Positions 23,967 to 35,399 of a DNA stretch of 64,000 nt are shown piece after piece. Every line of letters starts with the position of its first letter. Within the stretch, counting starts at the first letter, position 1. Position numbers and translations under genes: made by a program. This stretch comes from Coffea arabica. Taxonomy: Eukaryota > Streptophyta > Magnoliopsida > Gentianales > Rubiaceae. Location of the stretch: positions 39,208,287 to 39,272,286 of the forward strand of contig NC_092326.1 of NCBI RefSeq assembly GCF_036785885.1. The letters run 5' to 3'. Below the pieces are notes generated by a model. The model was not told the origin of the DNA and did not search any database. It was given only the letters and a program-made list of their open reading frames with translations.

Positions 23967-24327
23967 TGTCAGTTATTGACTTCAATTTCAGAAACCTAAC
24001 TGATGAATTGGTTCAGATTAAGAATTCAAAATTGGGGAAAGAGAAGTGCAGACGAGAGGAAGAAGGAAGAATGAGGAAATGCGAGAAAGAGATAGAGAGA
24101 GAGAGACAGAAAGAAAGCAAAATCTGTTATTCCTTAAGATTTCCTTCTCAACCAATCATTCTCTTACAAATACGATAAATTAATTGACTGAACTAACTCA
24201 ACTGAATCTGTTATTCTCTTGCTACGACGTCGTCCCACTTACTCCTTATTCTTTTGATTCTATTTGGTCATTTGTATAAAACGACATCGTTACAAATTGG
24301 GTTTAATTGTTGGAATTAATTTCTTCA
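23967..24327 (-). repeat. Chromovirus 3' LTR (left copy)
   Basis: 361 bp, starts TGTCAGTTATTGAC and ends ATTTCTTCA on the plus strand. Contains a GAGA-type purine tract. Pairs with 28917-29274. Confidence 0.9.
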
Positions 24328-24382
24328 TTCTGGCATTGCCTCCCCCTTTTTAAGAGTCTTGTCCTCAAGACTGAAACTGAGC

Positions 24383-24514
24383 GAACTAAGCGTGTATAAA
24401 ATCTTTGTCCTCCTATGACGCTTCTTCCTCATTTAGCTGATACCACTTGATCAGGTATTGAATTACTGATTATCCATTCCTTATGATTACCCGCCTCTTC
24501 AAAATGAATTCTGG
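24383..24514 (-). pseudogene. Decayed chromodomain of the chromovirus integrase
   Basis: Read in a frame shifted relative to the integrase C-terminus, the minus strand gives [10 protein letters not shown], then SVIQYLIKWYQLNEEEAS, then EDKDFIHA. This is the chromodomain signature of plant chromoviruses (PE.IL.RR ... V..LIKW..L...EA.WED). In-frame stops replace the conserved W before ED and a Q near the end, and there is one stop after RNG. The domain would have targeted integration to marked chromatin. Its presence fixes the lineage as a chromovirus. Confidence 0.8.
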
Positions 24515-24569
24515 TTGTAAAGGACATTGGTCATCATTGTCAAGCTCAGGCAGGGTAACTGAAATTGGT

Positions 24570-25559
24570 TTAGTGGCCCTATTTTCTTTTTTAGCAACGA
24601 AACATGGAAGACTGGGTGAATCCGTGCTCCTGTAGGTAATTTGAGACGATAGGCAACTGGCCGAACCTTCACTTCAGCTTGAAAGGGACCATAGAACCTG
24701 GCAGAAAGTTTGAGGCACCTCTTGATAGCAATTGATTGTTGTTTATAAGGCTGCAACTTTAACAAAACCTAATCACTAACCTCAAATGTCCTTTCTGTGC
24801 GCTTTTAATCTGCAAAAAATTTCATCATTTGTTGTGTTTTTGTCAGATGATCTTTGATGCTGCTGGAAATCCTTAGCCTTTCCTGGAGTAGTTGAGATGC
24901 GGCTGGTATGATGGTTTCCAAATGAGGACCAAGAGGCAAAAGAGTGGGCTGATAGCTAGCCACCTTCTCCAATTATGGGGAAATTCTCCAGTCATGCATC
25001 TTAAATAAGATTCAAAACACTGGTTAAGCCTCTTACTCTGCCCATCCGATTGAGGGTGGTAAGCAGAGCCATAATTCAACTCTATTTCTGCCAACTTGAA
25101 AAGCTCCTGCCAGAAAGCACTAGTGAATATTCTGTCTCTGTCAGTCACTATGGATTCTGGAAGTCTATGCAATCTAAAAATATGATCCAAGAAAAGTTGA
25201 GCCACCTGTTTGGCGGTGAAGAGGTGAGCTAGGGCAAGGAAATGTCCAACCTTGTTAAATCTATCAATTACCACCATTACTGTATTATATCCCTGTGACT
25301 CCAGTAGACTTTCTACGAAGTCCATAGTCACATGAGTCCATGCCAAACGAGGAACAAGTAATGGTTGTAGCAGACTAGGGTAGTGTACATGCTCAGACTT
25401 AAAACTTTGACAAGTGTCACAAGCTTGAACAGTTCGAATGACATCGTGCTTCATAGTATGCCAATAGAATAGAGTTTTTAACCTTTGCCAGCACCCTTTT
25501 TGTCCAGAGTGACCTCCCATTGCAGATGCATGAAGAGCCTGGATTAGCTTATCTCTCAA
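24570..25559 (-). pseudogene. Chromovirus integrase, catalytic Glu replaced by Lys
   Basis: The frame at 24873-25559 has the zinc-binding H...H...CDTC module, then the core with TMDF (first Asp) and IVTDRD (second Asp). The third motif reads YHPQSDGQSKRLNQ where the family has an E before R. The codon at 25032-25034 is AAG (Lys), one G-to-A change from GAG. The C-terminal GPY/F-type module ([19 protein letters not shown]) is in a separate frame at 24570-24765. With the active-site Glu missing and frames broken, the integrase cannot work. Confidence 0.88.
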
Positions 25560-25606
25560 CCCACATAAAGTTTGCCATTATACTTTAGTAATCCATTGTC
25601 CCATTC

Positions 25607-26171
25607 CTACTGTGGTTGAGCAGCAGGATCTGGTATTAGTTGGGAAATGATGTACTGGCACTGAGGGTTTGAATCATAACTCCCTTGAAGTTCTTGCATC
25701 CACAATGGCTTAACAGTTGAAAGAGCTAAGCATGATCCTAGCTGAGTTGCCTGGCCTAGATTATTTTCATGCAGTCTAGACAATGCATCTGCTACTTTGT
25801 TTTCTATTCCCCTTTTATACTGAATCTTATAATCCAGTCCTAGCAATTTAGCCAATCATTTGTGTTGCAACGTAGTAGTGAGTTTCTAGTCTAGCAAGTA
25901 CTTCAAGGACTGATGATCAATTTTAATAACAAAATGATACCTTACTAGATAATGTCTCCACTTAATCAATGCCATTACCATTTACCAGTGCTAGCAGCTT
26001 TTTTTCATAAACTGACAATCCCAAATTTTTGGATGACAATGCCTTACTTAAGAAAGATATGAGATAACCCTCTTGCATTAGTACTGTGCCAATTCCACCT
26101 CCACTAGAATCAGTCTCAATACTAAAGGTTTTTTGAAAATTTGACAGTTTAAGGACAAGAGCCTTGCACAT
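25607..26171 (-). pseudogene. Chromovirus RNase H region
   Basis: The FSIETDSSGGGIGTVLMQEG-like segment near 26120 carries the first RNase H acidic residue, followed by LSVYEKKLLAL. Past about 25960 the frame is broken by several stops, and a downstream piece (25607-25855, with IENKVADALSRL) preserves the distal RNase H motif. This is a coding relic lying between RT and integrase. Confidence 0.8.
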
Positions 26172-26267
26172 GATGTGTTTTAATGAAGTGAAGGCCTCCT
26201 GTGCTTCATAGTTTCAAGAAAAGTTATCCTTCTTAAGCAACTCAGTGAGTGGTTTACAAATGATTCC

Positions 26268-26848
26268 TTAATGCTTGATAAACCTTCTATAATAACCAGT
26301 CAATCCCAAAAAACCTTTCAACTCTTTTATTGTCCTGAGAATGGGCCAGTTCATGATACTTTCAACTTTGGACTGGTCTATGGATACTCCATTTTCGGTT
26401 ATGGTGTGGCCAAGATAATCCACAGTTTGTTGTGCAAATGAACATTTAGATTTCTTCACAAATAGTTGTGTTTTCTCAGGACAGACAGTACTGTCTTCGA
26501 ATGATCTAAACGTAACTCTAGTGTAGAGTTATAAATCAAGATATCGTCAAAGAAAATCGATATGAATTCCCTCAAGTATAACTGAAATACCTTATTCATA
26601 AGAGATTGAAATGTTGCTAGTGCGTTGGCCAGCCCAAAAGGCATCACTAGAAATTTATAGTGGCCACAATGAGTCTGGAAAGCAATCTTATAAGTATCAT
26701 TGGATTTAACTCTGAACTGGTGGTAGCCAGAAGTGAGATCCAGCTTGGTTTTATACCTTGATCCTGCCAATTCATTGATCAATTCATCGACATTTGGAAT
26801 AGGATATCTGTCCTTAATAGTTATCTCATTCAACCATCTGTAGCCCAC
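26268..26848 (-). pseudogene. Chromovirus reverse transcriptase
   Basis: Contains YPIPNVDELINEL, KLDLTSGYHQFRV, MPFGLANALATFQ and the catalytic FFDDILIY box (FFDD codons at 26542-26553), then the connection SKCSFAQQTVDYLGH and GFLGLTGYYRRFI. The two Asp of the active site are kept, but a frameshift near 26457 splits the palm from the thumb/connection. An upstream segment (26933-27127) carries the FETPTELP and DHEIRL start of RT. Confidence 0.9.
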
Positions 26849-27199
26849 ACAGAAATGCCATGTCCCTTCATTCTTCTTAAATAGCAGTACCGGTAAAACA
26901 AAAGGACTATTGCTATGAATGATTATCCCATGCTACAGCTTGTCTTTCACTTGCTTTTCTATTTCACCTTTCTGGGAATGAGGATACCTATGTGGCTTTA
27001 TTTTAAAAGCTTGGGATCCAAGTTTCAAGCGGATTTCATGATCTATCTCCCTAGTAGAGGGTAACTCAGTAGGAGTCTCAAATACATCAGCAAACTCCTC
27101 AATGATCTCTTGAACTTCAGTAGGCATAACATACTCCTTTGATGGATTATCCTATCCCATTCTTATGGCTAAGCACATCCATTTCTTATATTTAATAAA

Positions 27200-27610
27200 A
27201 TTTCTTAGGTCACTACCTCTAATAAGATCCAAATCACAATTTTCTACTTGTCCCCTCAATTATGCCACTTCTCCTTGATTATGCAGGGAGATAGTCAACT
27301 GATGGAAGTCAAAAGTAATAGGACTAAATTGAATCATCTAGTCTACCCCTAATATGATATCCCAACCACTTAAATCCATCATCTTGAGGTCATAACATAA
27401 CTTATGTTGGTTAATTTCCCACACTACCTTGGGACAGATGGCTTTACTGGTTACACAGGCTCTATTTCCAACAATTACAGAAAAAGAATCAACTAGTCAA
27501 TATGGAATGTCAAAAACAATTACCTTTTCACTGCTGATATAACTATCTGAACTCCTAGTATCAACTAAGATTAACTTCTCTTTCCCATCTAACTCCCTAT
27601 TAGTGTTATT
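27200..27610 (-). pseudogene. Chromovirus protease region, active-site Gly lost
   Basis: On the minus strand near 27560 the segment reads LILVDTRSSDSYIS, where retroelement aspartic proteases have DTGSS. The Gly codon has become AGG (Arg). Stops interrupt the surrounding frame. The ILGVDW-like motif of gypsy proteases is still recognisable downstream, near 27340. Confidence 0.65.
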
Positions 27611-27658
27611 ATTTTCCTCTTTATAGCCTCTGTTAATTCATGTAGAGACATCTATGAC

Positions 27659-28915
27659 TTATCCTAGATTCCCTGTAGACTTATCTTGTTCCCCTAATGC
27701 ATCTTCAAACTCAGAATCCTTCTCTTCATCAGTGATCAGAAAGTTTAAGTGACCAGATTTGCATTGATGACCCTGTCCAAATTTTCCCTCACACCTGAAA
27801 CAAAGTTCATTATTTCTTCTATACTGTAACTCTTGAGTTGAGATCTTCTTAGGTTCAGCAGTTGTAGTAGAAATTGGTTTGCCTTTGAATGGAGTGTTCT
27901 TGAATGTACTAGTAGAAGGCATTTTATAGTGTGAGCAGTGGATCTAATGTTGGGAAGAATTCCTGGAAATTCCAAATTTATTTTCAAGCACAGTTTTTCA
28001 ACTCTCCTTGGAGATCTTTCTTTGAAGCCTCAATGTGTCTTCTTGCAATATAACCATGTCAAAGGCCTCCGACAAGGTTGTAGTCCTTAACATCCTTATC
28101 ATGGTTGTGATTTCGTCCCTGAGCCCACTAATAAAGCTAGATACAAAATACTCCTCATCTAGATGTGATTTCTTAATCATCATAAGGGTTTTGAGCTCTT
28201 CAAACTTCTCTTGGTACTCTTCCACTTTTCTAGCTTGTTGCAGTTTGTTGAATTCTTCCACCACGTCCTTCCCATTTCTGTTATCAAATCTCTTATATAG
28301 CAGTTCTTCAAATATTCTCCAAGTTATCCCTAGTTTTTTCAGTTTAACTCATTGAAACCAGTTGTCTGCTTTCCTTTCCAAATATATTTCTATGACTTTC
28401 ACTTTCTGATCTTCAGGAATTTGGTAATTTAAATAGTATTTATTGCATTTTCGGATCCACTCCCTTGGATTCTTACCAATAAACAAAGGCAGATCGATTT
28501 TTGGAGGATTTGGCATCAGAATCTTACCTGCTTCTTTCCTTGTTGTCTTTTTGTTTTCTGATCCAATCTGTAGTCTCTGATTTAGTGGAAGAGTTGGTAA
28601 GAGTGGTGCTTGTTCAATTCTCTCCCTAACTTCTTCTAGAACAGCCTTTTCTTTGCTCATAATTACTCTCATGAAGATACTGAACTCTTGCTTCATTTCA
28701 GCTACCAAACCTTCCATCCTCTTGTTGCTTTCTTCTAGCTCTGTTCGGAACTCATTCCGCATTTGCTGTTGCTGCAATTGTGAAGTTTGCAGACCTTCCA
28801 TTACCTCTTGGAGCTTGATTTCTTGCTTCCTGATTTGCTCCTCCAATGTCTTGAATCTGGTGCTTCCGCCATAGAATTCGACCTTTTCCAAGGATTCAAC
28901 CAGCTCTGATACCAA
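27659..28915 (-). pseudogene. Chromovirus gag with in-frame stops
   Basis: A single reading frame runs through a coiled-coil-rich N-terminus, the retrotransposon gag core (PREWIRKCNKYY, EEYQEKFEELKTLM, YFVSSFISGLRDEI) and a variant zinc knuckle CFRCEGKFGQGHQC. It is broken by stops at 28349-28351 and 27998-28000 and at least one more near 27940. The frame opens directly beside the primer-binding site without an ATG, so the true start is uncertain. Confidence 0.85.
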
Positions 28916-28916
28916 T

Positions 28917-29274
28917 TGTCAGGCTACTGACTTCAATTTTGAAAACCTAACTGATGAATTGGTTCAGATTAAGAATTCATAATTAGGAAAGAGAAGTGCA
29001 GACGAGAGGAAAAAGGAAGAATGAGAAAATAAGAGAAAGAGATAGAGAGAGAAAGAGAAAGAAAGCAAAATCTGTTATTCCTTAGGATTCCCTTCTCAAC
29101 CAATCATTCTCTTACAAATATGATGAATTAACTGACTGAATTAACTCAACTGAATCTGTTATTTTCTTGCTACGACATCGTCCCACTTACTCCTTATTCT
29201 ACTATTCTATTTGGCCATTTGTATAAAATGACATTGTTACAAATTGGATTTAATTGCTGAAATTAATTGCTTCA
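28917..29274 (-). repeat. Chromovirus 5' LTR (right copy)
   Basis: Starts TGTCAGGCTACTGAC and ends ATTGCTTCA on the plus strand; homologous throughout to 23967-24327. The primer-binding site abuts at 28916 on the minus strand. Confidence 0.9.
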
Positions 29275-30513
29275 TTTTGAAAACACGCAACTCCACAAGT
29301 CACTTAGCCATCAACCATAACGTATCCTCAAGATTGTGTAATGCAAGTCACAAAGCATAAACCATTAAGTGCTTTTAATCTTTCATTGACTAGTGAGTTA
29401 AAGACTTGGATCCACATAAGAGTTGTTGTATGACTCTTGGGTGACTTTCATCCTACGTTTGTAGGGGCATTTTGGAAATAATAAAACTGTAATTCCATTG
29501 ATTAAGCAAATTGGACAAATTTCTGCTGACTAATTTCACATGGTTTACCTACTGTACCCTTTGATGGCTAATGATTTGGCTGCTTTTCCATTGATTTAGC
29601 AAAGTGGTAGAAAAATGAAATCAACTCCCCTCAAGTATGTTAAGCTAAATTGATTATACAAATTAAATGCATTTAAGGCAATATTAGTGCGCTAAAGTTA
29701 AAAATAAATGCTTGAATTTTAGTGGTAGAAAGCTCCGTCTTCTTCAACCTTCAAAGCTCAACAACCATTAATTCAGTTCTTACAACAAATGGCACTTATT
29801 TAATTAGTAATTGCAGCACGTTGATGAGGCCATTAAAGTGTGAAAGGTGAAGAATCATTTGGGGTGATTAACTGCAGGACCTCCCATCTGCTTCAACATT
29901 TGCTTATCAATTTGTAAAGTAGGTTACAATAATGGCTGTTGTTAAGATACAAAATTATGGATTCAAATGGCTCTATTGCATAATATTAGAGTTAGGTTTG
30001 TAGAGGTATACTCAAATTTGCTCTTACTTTTTGGTCTATGGACTATATAGCTTCCATTCAACAATCAAAATTGTGAATAATCCTTTGTACTTGCTATTGC
30101 AAACAGGTGAAGTATGGAGAAATCTCGTTCATAAATTTTACTTTGTTACTAAGGTACAAGGTAACTCTATATTCCCACTTGATGCATGCCATTTGTTGAT
30201 TAAATGTCATTATGATTGTAATTGATCCACTTGAATTGTGTGCTTGAATGAATAAGTGTGTGAATTATTGTGCCACTTTGAAAATTATATTGTAGTTGAT
30301 GCAATTTATTGGTTCAATAGTTGGCTAAGATGTTGTGTATGAATAGAAATTGCCATTTGAAAAGACAAGTGACTATATTTACATGCTATGTTATTTTTGT
30401 ACTGAATTTAGTAGACTTGATAATTGTTTGATACAAGTTAGTGTTTGTGACAAGGAAAATTGATTTTCCCTCTAATTATTTGTAGGTGTATGTATTGATC
30501 AAAATAATGATTT
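29275..30513. other. Between the two retroelements, nothing recognised
   Basis: AT-rich DNA with no supported gene, RNA or element. It ends in the left copy of the GATTT target duplication (30509-30513). Confidence 0.5.
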
Positions 30514-30844
30514 TGTTATGAAACAATTAAAAGTATGGATGTCCCTTTGTATTTCCAAGAGGATTAATTCTTGATTTATGGCTACATTATGTATAGAAGT
30601 TACAATTCATAAATCTATTCATGTAGTGGAAGAACCGTTTCATAGGTTTCTTCATATTCTTGTAGTAGTGGGTGTTTAATAGGATTAATGTACCTTTAAT
30701 CTTGTAGTATCTATATATAGAGGTACATTAACACCTTTTGGGAAAGACTTTGGTATTTGTTGAAATATAAGAATATCATTCTCCATTTCTCAACTCATTT
30801 CTCTAATATCTCCATTTATACTATAATAGTTTATTAATTTTACA
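30514..30844 (+). repeat. Copia 5' LTR
   Basis: 331 bp, same length as the right copy. Contains TATATATAGAGG near 30715, a likely TATA region. Confidence 0.93.
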
Positions 30845-31002
30845 ATACGTTATCAGCACGAGTCTCTATTTTTGAGCAAAAGGTGAAAACAGAGGCTCTA
30901 CCTTGAACAAAAGTGAAACACAAGATTTTGCCGAAATTCTGCTCGCATTTCTTCAAATAAATTCTGAGGTAAATTTCTAACTCACAAACTTATTTCAATT
31001 TC

Positions 31003-31760
31003 TTATGGCTAATATTTGAATTATCGCAAAAAATACAAGTTCTATTGCTGAGCAATCACTAAACACAAACATATACTGTTTGACACCTTTGAGGTAATAT
31101 TTCTTCTTTTAATTCTACTTATTTACATTTAGAATTATTCGTTATAGATACTTATATTCTGATACATTGAGTTTTGGAGATGCTATTATAGAAAATCAAT
31201 TATATTTGAGGATCTACTTGTCCTTTGAAATATTTAAAGAAAAAGATTCGACCATCTGAAGATGATCGTTCTTTAACGAAAATATTTGGCCACTAGAAGA
31301 TGATCATTATTTCAAAAACTTGATATGATAAATTTACCTATGGCTACAAGAACATAATTCTGTAATTTTCAGAATTACTTCTCAGTTGAAATTGTGTCGA
31401 GAAAATTTTACTCATAAGATATATTGAAAATGATATTCTCCACAATTGATTTCTCTAATATGTTCCTGTAGTAGCAATATTAAGAGAAATTTTGAGAAGT
31501 GTTTTGTACTTATTGCATGCTAATTCTAGTCCATTCCCAGAAGTGAATGTGATTAAATTTCAATTTACTAGTTATGGTTAATGTCATGACTATGATTTTG
31601 GTAAATATGTATTTTACCATAACAAGAGAAAAAGTTACCACTTGAAGTGGGATAATACTGATAAGGACAAGAAAATAAAGGTCCTAAAGATAAATGTCCC
31701 GAAGTACATTTGACGAATCAAAATTATAATAGCATTTTCACATGACCAATTTCTTTAAAC
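31003..31760 (+). pseudogene. Copia gag remnant
   Basis: An ATG GCT AAT ATT start followed by a stop, then a jump to a segment at about 31570-31720 encoding YHLKWDNTDKDKK-like residues, which resembles the basic linker before the gag zinc knuckle. The knuckle itself is not found, so the central gag and the knuckle appear deleted. Confidence 0.45.
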
Positions 31761-32289
31761 GTCCTGAAGGTGTATGATGATTGATTTAATTTATGACAGT
31801 AATTGACTTTTCTCCCTGAAGAAGAAATGGATGTTAAATATTTGGAATCAAAGGATTATGGTGATAATATTTGTCCCATAAGAATTATGGTTACAACGAT
31901 ATGTGTCTCATTAATAAGTGCTACTATATACACTATTTTCCAACAAAAGAGTAGTGCTTAAGTGATTGAAAGTTTCGGAAGAGCCACTGCTATATTTCTC
32001 CTTGTAGGAGAAAAGTTTATCATAAATAAAGCACTAATTTTTACCATGTCTCGAAAGAATTATTGAATTTGAATATCCGTCAAAATGGATATCAAATTGA
32101 GACACTAAATGAAACAATGATAAAGGTCATGTTTAAAAATCAAATGAGATAAAGGTTAATTATATCATAATAACCATTCGAGAGAGAAATGGTTAGAGAA
32201 ATGGTTATCGATATAGTTGTCTTAATTTTCATTTGATTTATAATTATCACCTGCAGTAAACCAGAAGTTTACTGATCCTAATGGATATA

Positions 32290-32860
32290 TGATTTGACAA
32301 AAGTGAGAATATTTAAGAGTCGACAAGTATTTATATATATTCCTTTATATTATATATGGCTCCAAAAGAAATTTAAAATTTATGTCGGGTATGAATCACT
32401 TTTTATGATTAAATATTATAAAATATTGATAGGTGATCTATTGAATGATTTATTTATTCTGATGAGCCACGATTCCCGACATTAGGGAGAGAAAAAAATC
32501 AATCGAAAGGAAATCACTTGAAAAATTGAATTTTCTCGATCCTCATACAAAATAATGTGAACTAGAAGTTCAAGAACTTCTTCATTTGTAGAAAATTATA
32601 TTTATCAACTCCAGAAAAGTCATTAAATCAACTATTCCTGCAGGAAATACTCTGGTTAAAATTGATGTCCCTGAAGGACATTCACAAGTGCTATAAATAA
32701 ATTTAAAACCGGCCTATCTAAATAAGGCATAAATTGATTTCAAATATCTCCGGAGATTAAATAAATATCATGATAAAATTCAATCTCTTGAAGAGGTCGC
32801 TCCTGAAGAGCCAACTCCTGAAGAGAATGAAATCATAAAAAATTTAATTGGAACATAATG
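32290..32860 (+). pseudogene. Copia integrase C-terminal region
   Basis: WLQKKFKIYVGYES is the conserved segment after the copia integrase core. It is followed by degenerate GDLLNDLF, the IDVPEGHSQV-like linker (about 32660-32690) and Glu/Pro-rich repeats. The HHCC and DDE core are absent upstream. Confidence 0.65.
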
Positions 32861-32869
32861 AAATGTAGC

Positions 32870-33541
32870 ACTTGATATTATAGAAGTTGATGAGAATCAT
32901 GAATCTATATCGGTTGATGAATGTCGGTATAAAAATGATTGTTCAAAGTGGAAAGATACGATCCAATCTGAATTGAATTTATTGGTTAAAAGAAAAGTTT
33001 TTGGACTTGTATTCCAAACATCTGAAGGTATAAAGCAAGTAGCCCAAGAATTTTCACAAATATTTGGATACCAATGATCCAATACGTTCATGTGTTTTTA
33101 TCAAGAAAAATGGATCAAATTTTGGTGATAATTGCTGTATATGTTGATGATCTAAATTTGATTGGAACTCCTGAAGAGATTCAAAATAGTGTTGAATATT
33201 TGAAGAAATAATTTGAGATCAAAAATTTTGGAAAGACAAAATTCTGCATTGATTTACAAATTAAGCATTTGAAAAGTGAAATTTTTATCCACCAAACTGC
33301 ATATACTCGGAAGGTATTAAAGCGATTTTATATGGATAAAGCACATAAATTAAGTACTTCAATGGTCGTCAGATCATTAGATCCGAAAAAGGATCCTTTT
33401 AGATCGCAAGAGGAAGATGAAGAGATACTTGGTCCTGAAGTAACATATCTCAGTGCAATTGGCGAAAAATATTGGAATGCAACGATTAAAAGATCTCAAA
33501 TAATGTTTGCATCAGGGGGAGAAATTAATACACAAGAATAG
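32870..33541 (+). pseudogene. Copia reverse transcriptase remnant
   Basis: Contains KWKDTIQSELNLL-like residues near 32950, then a deletion that joins to IAVYVDDLNLIGTPEEIQ (YVDD codons about 33138-33149). KFCIDLQIKHL and KVLKRFYMDKAH follow. A stop lies in the EYLKK segment (about 33209). The frame ends after MFASGG with no RNase H. The signature YVDD box is typical of Ty1/copia RT. Confidence 0.9.
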
Positions 33542-33642
33542 TGTACTCTTTTTCCTTCACTAGGGTTTTTGTCCCGATGAATTTTTCCCTGGTAAGGTTT
33601 TAACGAGGCATATTTTTTGTATAATGGACATCCAAGGGGGAG

Positions 33643-33973
33643 TGTTATGAAACAATTAAAAGTATGGATGTCCCTTTGTATTTCCAAGAGAATTAATTCT
33701 TGATTTATGGCTACATTATGTATAGAAGTTACAATCCATAAATCTGTTCATGTAGTGGAAGAACCGTTTAATAAGTTTCTATATATTCTTGTAGTAGTGG
33801 GTGTTTAATAGGATTAATGTACTTTTAATCTTGTAGTACCTATATATAGAGGTACATTGACACCCTTTGGGAAAGACTTTGGTATTTGTTGAAATATAAG
33901 AATATCATTCTCCATTTCTCTACTCATTTCTCTAATATCTCCATTTATACTATAATAGTTTATTAGTTTTACA
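33643..33973 (+). repeat. Copia 3' LTR
   Basis: 331 bp, preceded by the polypurine tract CCAAGGGGGAG and followed by the GATTT target duplication. Confidence 0.93.
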
Positions 33974-34216
33974 ACAGATTTTTAGTTGTAATAGTTAAGC
34001 AAACAAATGGTATATATATCTTGATTTTCTATGTTTAAGTTTAGGGTGTAAGAGTTGAAATTTAGGATGGATCAAACAAGCAATATCGATAAACTTAATA
34101 CTTAGAAGCAGCTTTGAAATCAAAAGGTAAGAAAAAGATATGCATTATTACCAATGAAAGGAAAAGATAAAATACGACAAAGATAATGAAAAATAAGCGT
34201 AAAGCATAAAAAATAC

Positions 34217-34999
34217 TAGATGTGGCAAAATGGATGACTTGAACGGGTTTGAATTGAATAAATTGGATAATGAGTATAAATGAGTTAACCTATTTATACT
34301 CATTTAATTAGATGGGTATAAATGGATAAATCGAAAAATGAATTGGGTAATCCAATTACACATTTATAACCTATTTATTTTAACTTTTTGTAAACTCATT
34401 TAAATTCATTTTTGCAAACTAAGTTATCCCATTCGTACTTGTAATGTTCAATAAACCTAATTATCAATTTTAATAATTGGTAATTAAAATTATATACTAT
34501 TTAATAATTGAACAATAAGAATGTAAAATTTTTAATTAAGTACTATAAAAATTAACATAAAAACTTAATCCAAAAATTTGAACCCCTAACATTTTTTTCG
34601 TGTATAAATTTAAATTTCATTTTAAAAAAGTAGGAAAAGAGACTAAAACTTAGTCATAAATTGGTAATGCTAAAAAAGAGCAATTTAACGAACTAAGAGA
34701 AAATAAAATGACAAGATAAAACCAACAAATAATAATAATAATGAAACAAAAGTAGTTAATATTATGAAAAAATGAAAAATCTGAAAAAAAATGTGTGAGA
34801 GAAGAGATGAGGGTTGGGAGAAGATAATTTTAAATGGATTAATTGGATTTGAATGGGCATTATAGTACAATTTAAATACTATAAATGAGTATTATTGGGT
34901 AATCCATTTATACCCATATATAAAAATTTAAAATACCCATACGCATATATTTTGGGCGGGTATGAATAAATTTAACTAAATCAGTTTGTTTGCCATCTA
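34217..34999. mobile_element. hAT-like non-autonomous element
   Basis: The left end is TAGATGTGGCAAAATGG. The right end, reverse-complemented, is TAGATGGCAAACAAACTG, giving short imperfect terminal repeats. The subterminal regions are rich in GGGTAT/ATACCC words in opposite orientation and the core is AT-rich and non-coding. The flanks read TAAAAAATAC and TAAAAAAATAC, a possible decayed duplication in A-rich DNA. Family assignment is by resemblance to the TGGCAA-type ends at 5607. Confidence 0.6.
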
Positions 35000-35399
35000 T
35001 AAAAAAATACAAATATGTTCTGTTGACACAACTGAACAGAACAGTGGTCCTACACTATATAGCAAAACTTTTCATCTCGGGCATTTGCCATGCACTATAT
35101 AGCTATGGAATTGTTTGGAATGCAGAATTGGTTGGTTATTTCACTATTTAGGAAATTACCATTTGGACTGTATAAGATAAAAGTGAGGTTTTTCATCTGC
35201 ATTTAATCGACATTGGATTCCTATGTGCTACAGTCTTTTGCACTAAAGTCATACTACACTTCAAATACGTCTGACGTGGCAACAATTTTTCAAAGGCATG
35301 CAATAAAGTAACCGTTAGTCTGGAGTAAAGCCATTTACTCCTTAATAGAGCACGACAGGTTTCATGTGCTCCTCTGTACTTGTCCATATTCGCCATTTT

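Larger units (their letters stand above)
23967..29274 (-). mobile_element. Ty3/gypsy chromovirus, full-length but inactive
   Basis: LTRs at 23967-24327 and 28917-29274 both run TGTCAG...TTCA and differ at roughly 30 positions by eye (about 91-92% identity). On the minus strand the 5' LTR is followed within 2 bp by a tRNA-Met-type primer site TGGTATCAGAGC. The 3' LTR is preceded by a purine-rich tract AAAAAGGGGGAGG. Gag, protease, RT, RNase H, integrase and a chromodomain follow in chromovirus order, all on the minus strand, interrupted by stops and frameshifts. No clean 5 bp target duplication was seen, perhaps because the flanks have mutated. The element lies 1.1 kb downstream of CTP synthase. 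Confidence 0.93.
30514..33973 (+). mobile_element. Ty1/copia element, internally deleted, with target duplication
   Basis: Two 331 bp LTRs (30514-30844 and 33643-33973), TGTTATG...TTTTACA, differ at 13 positions by eye (about 96% identity). They are flanked by the perfect 5 bp direct repeat GATTT (30509-30513, 33974-33978). A primer-site-like TTATCAGCACGAG follows the left LTR, and a polypurine tract CCAAGGGGGAG precedes the right one. The internal region is only 2.8 kb, shorter than a full copia element. It keeps pieces of gag, the integrase C-terminus and part of RT, all damaged by stops and deletions; RNase H is missing. Confidence 0.95.

Noticed and set aside
33974-34216. Possible further copia-derived sequence after the 3' LTR
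   Set aside because: The GATTT target duplication closes the element at 33973; the following bases show no retroelement similarity.
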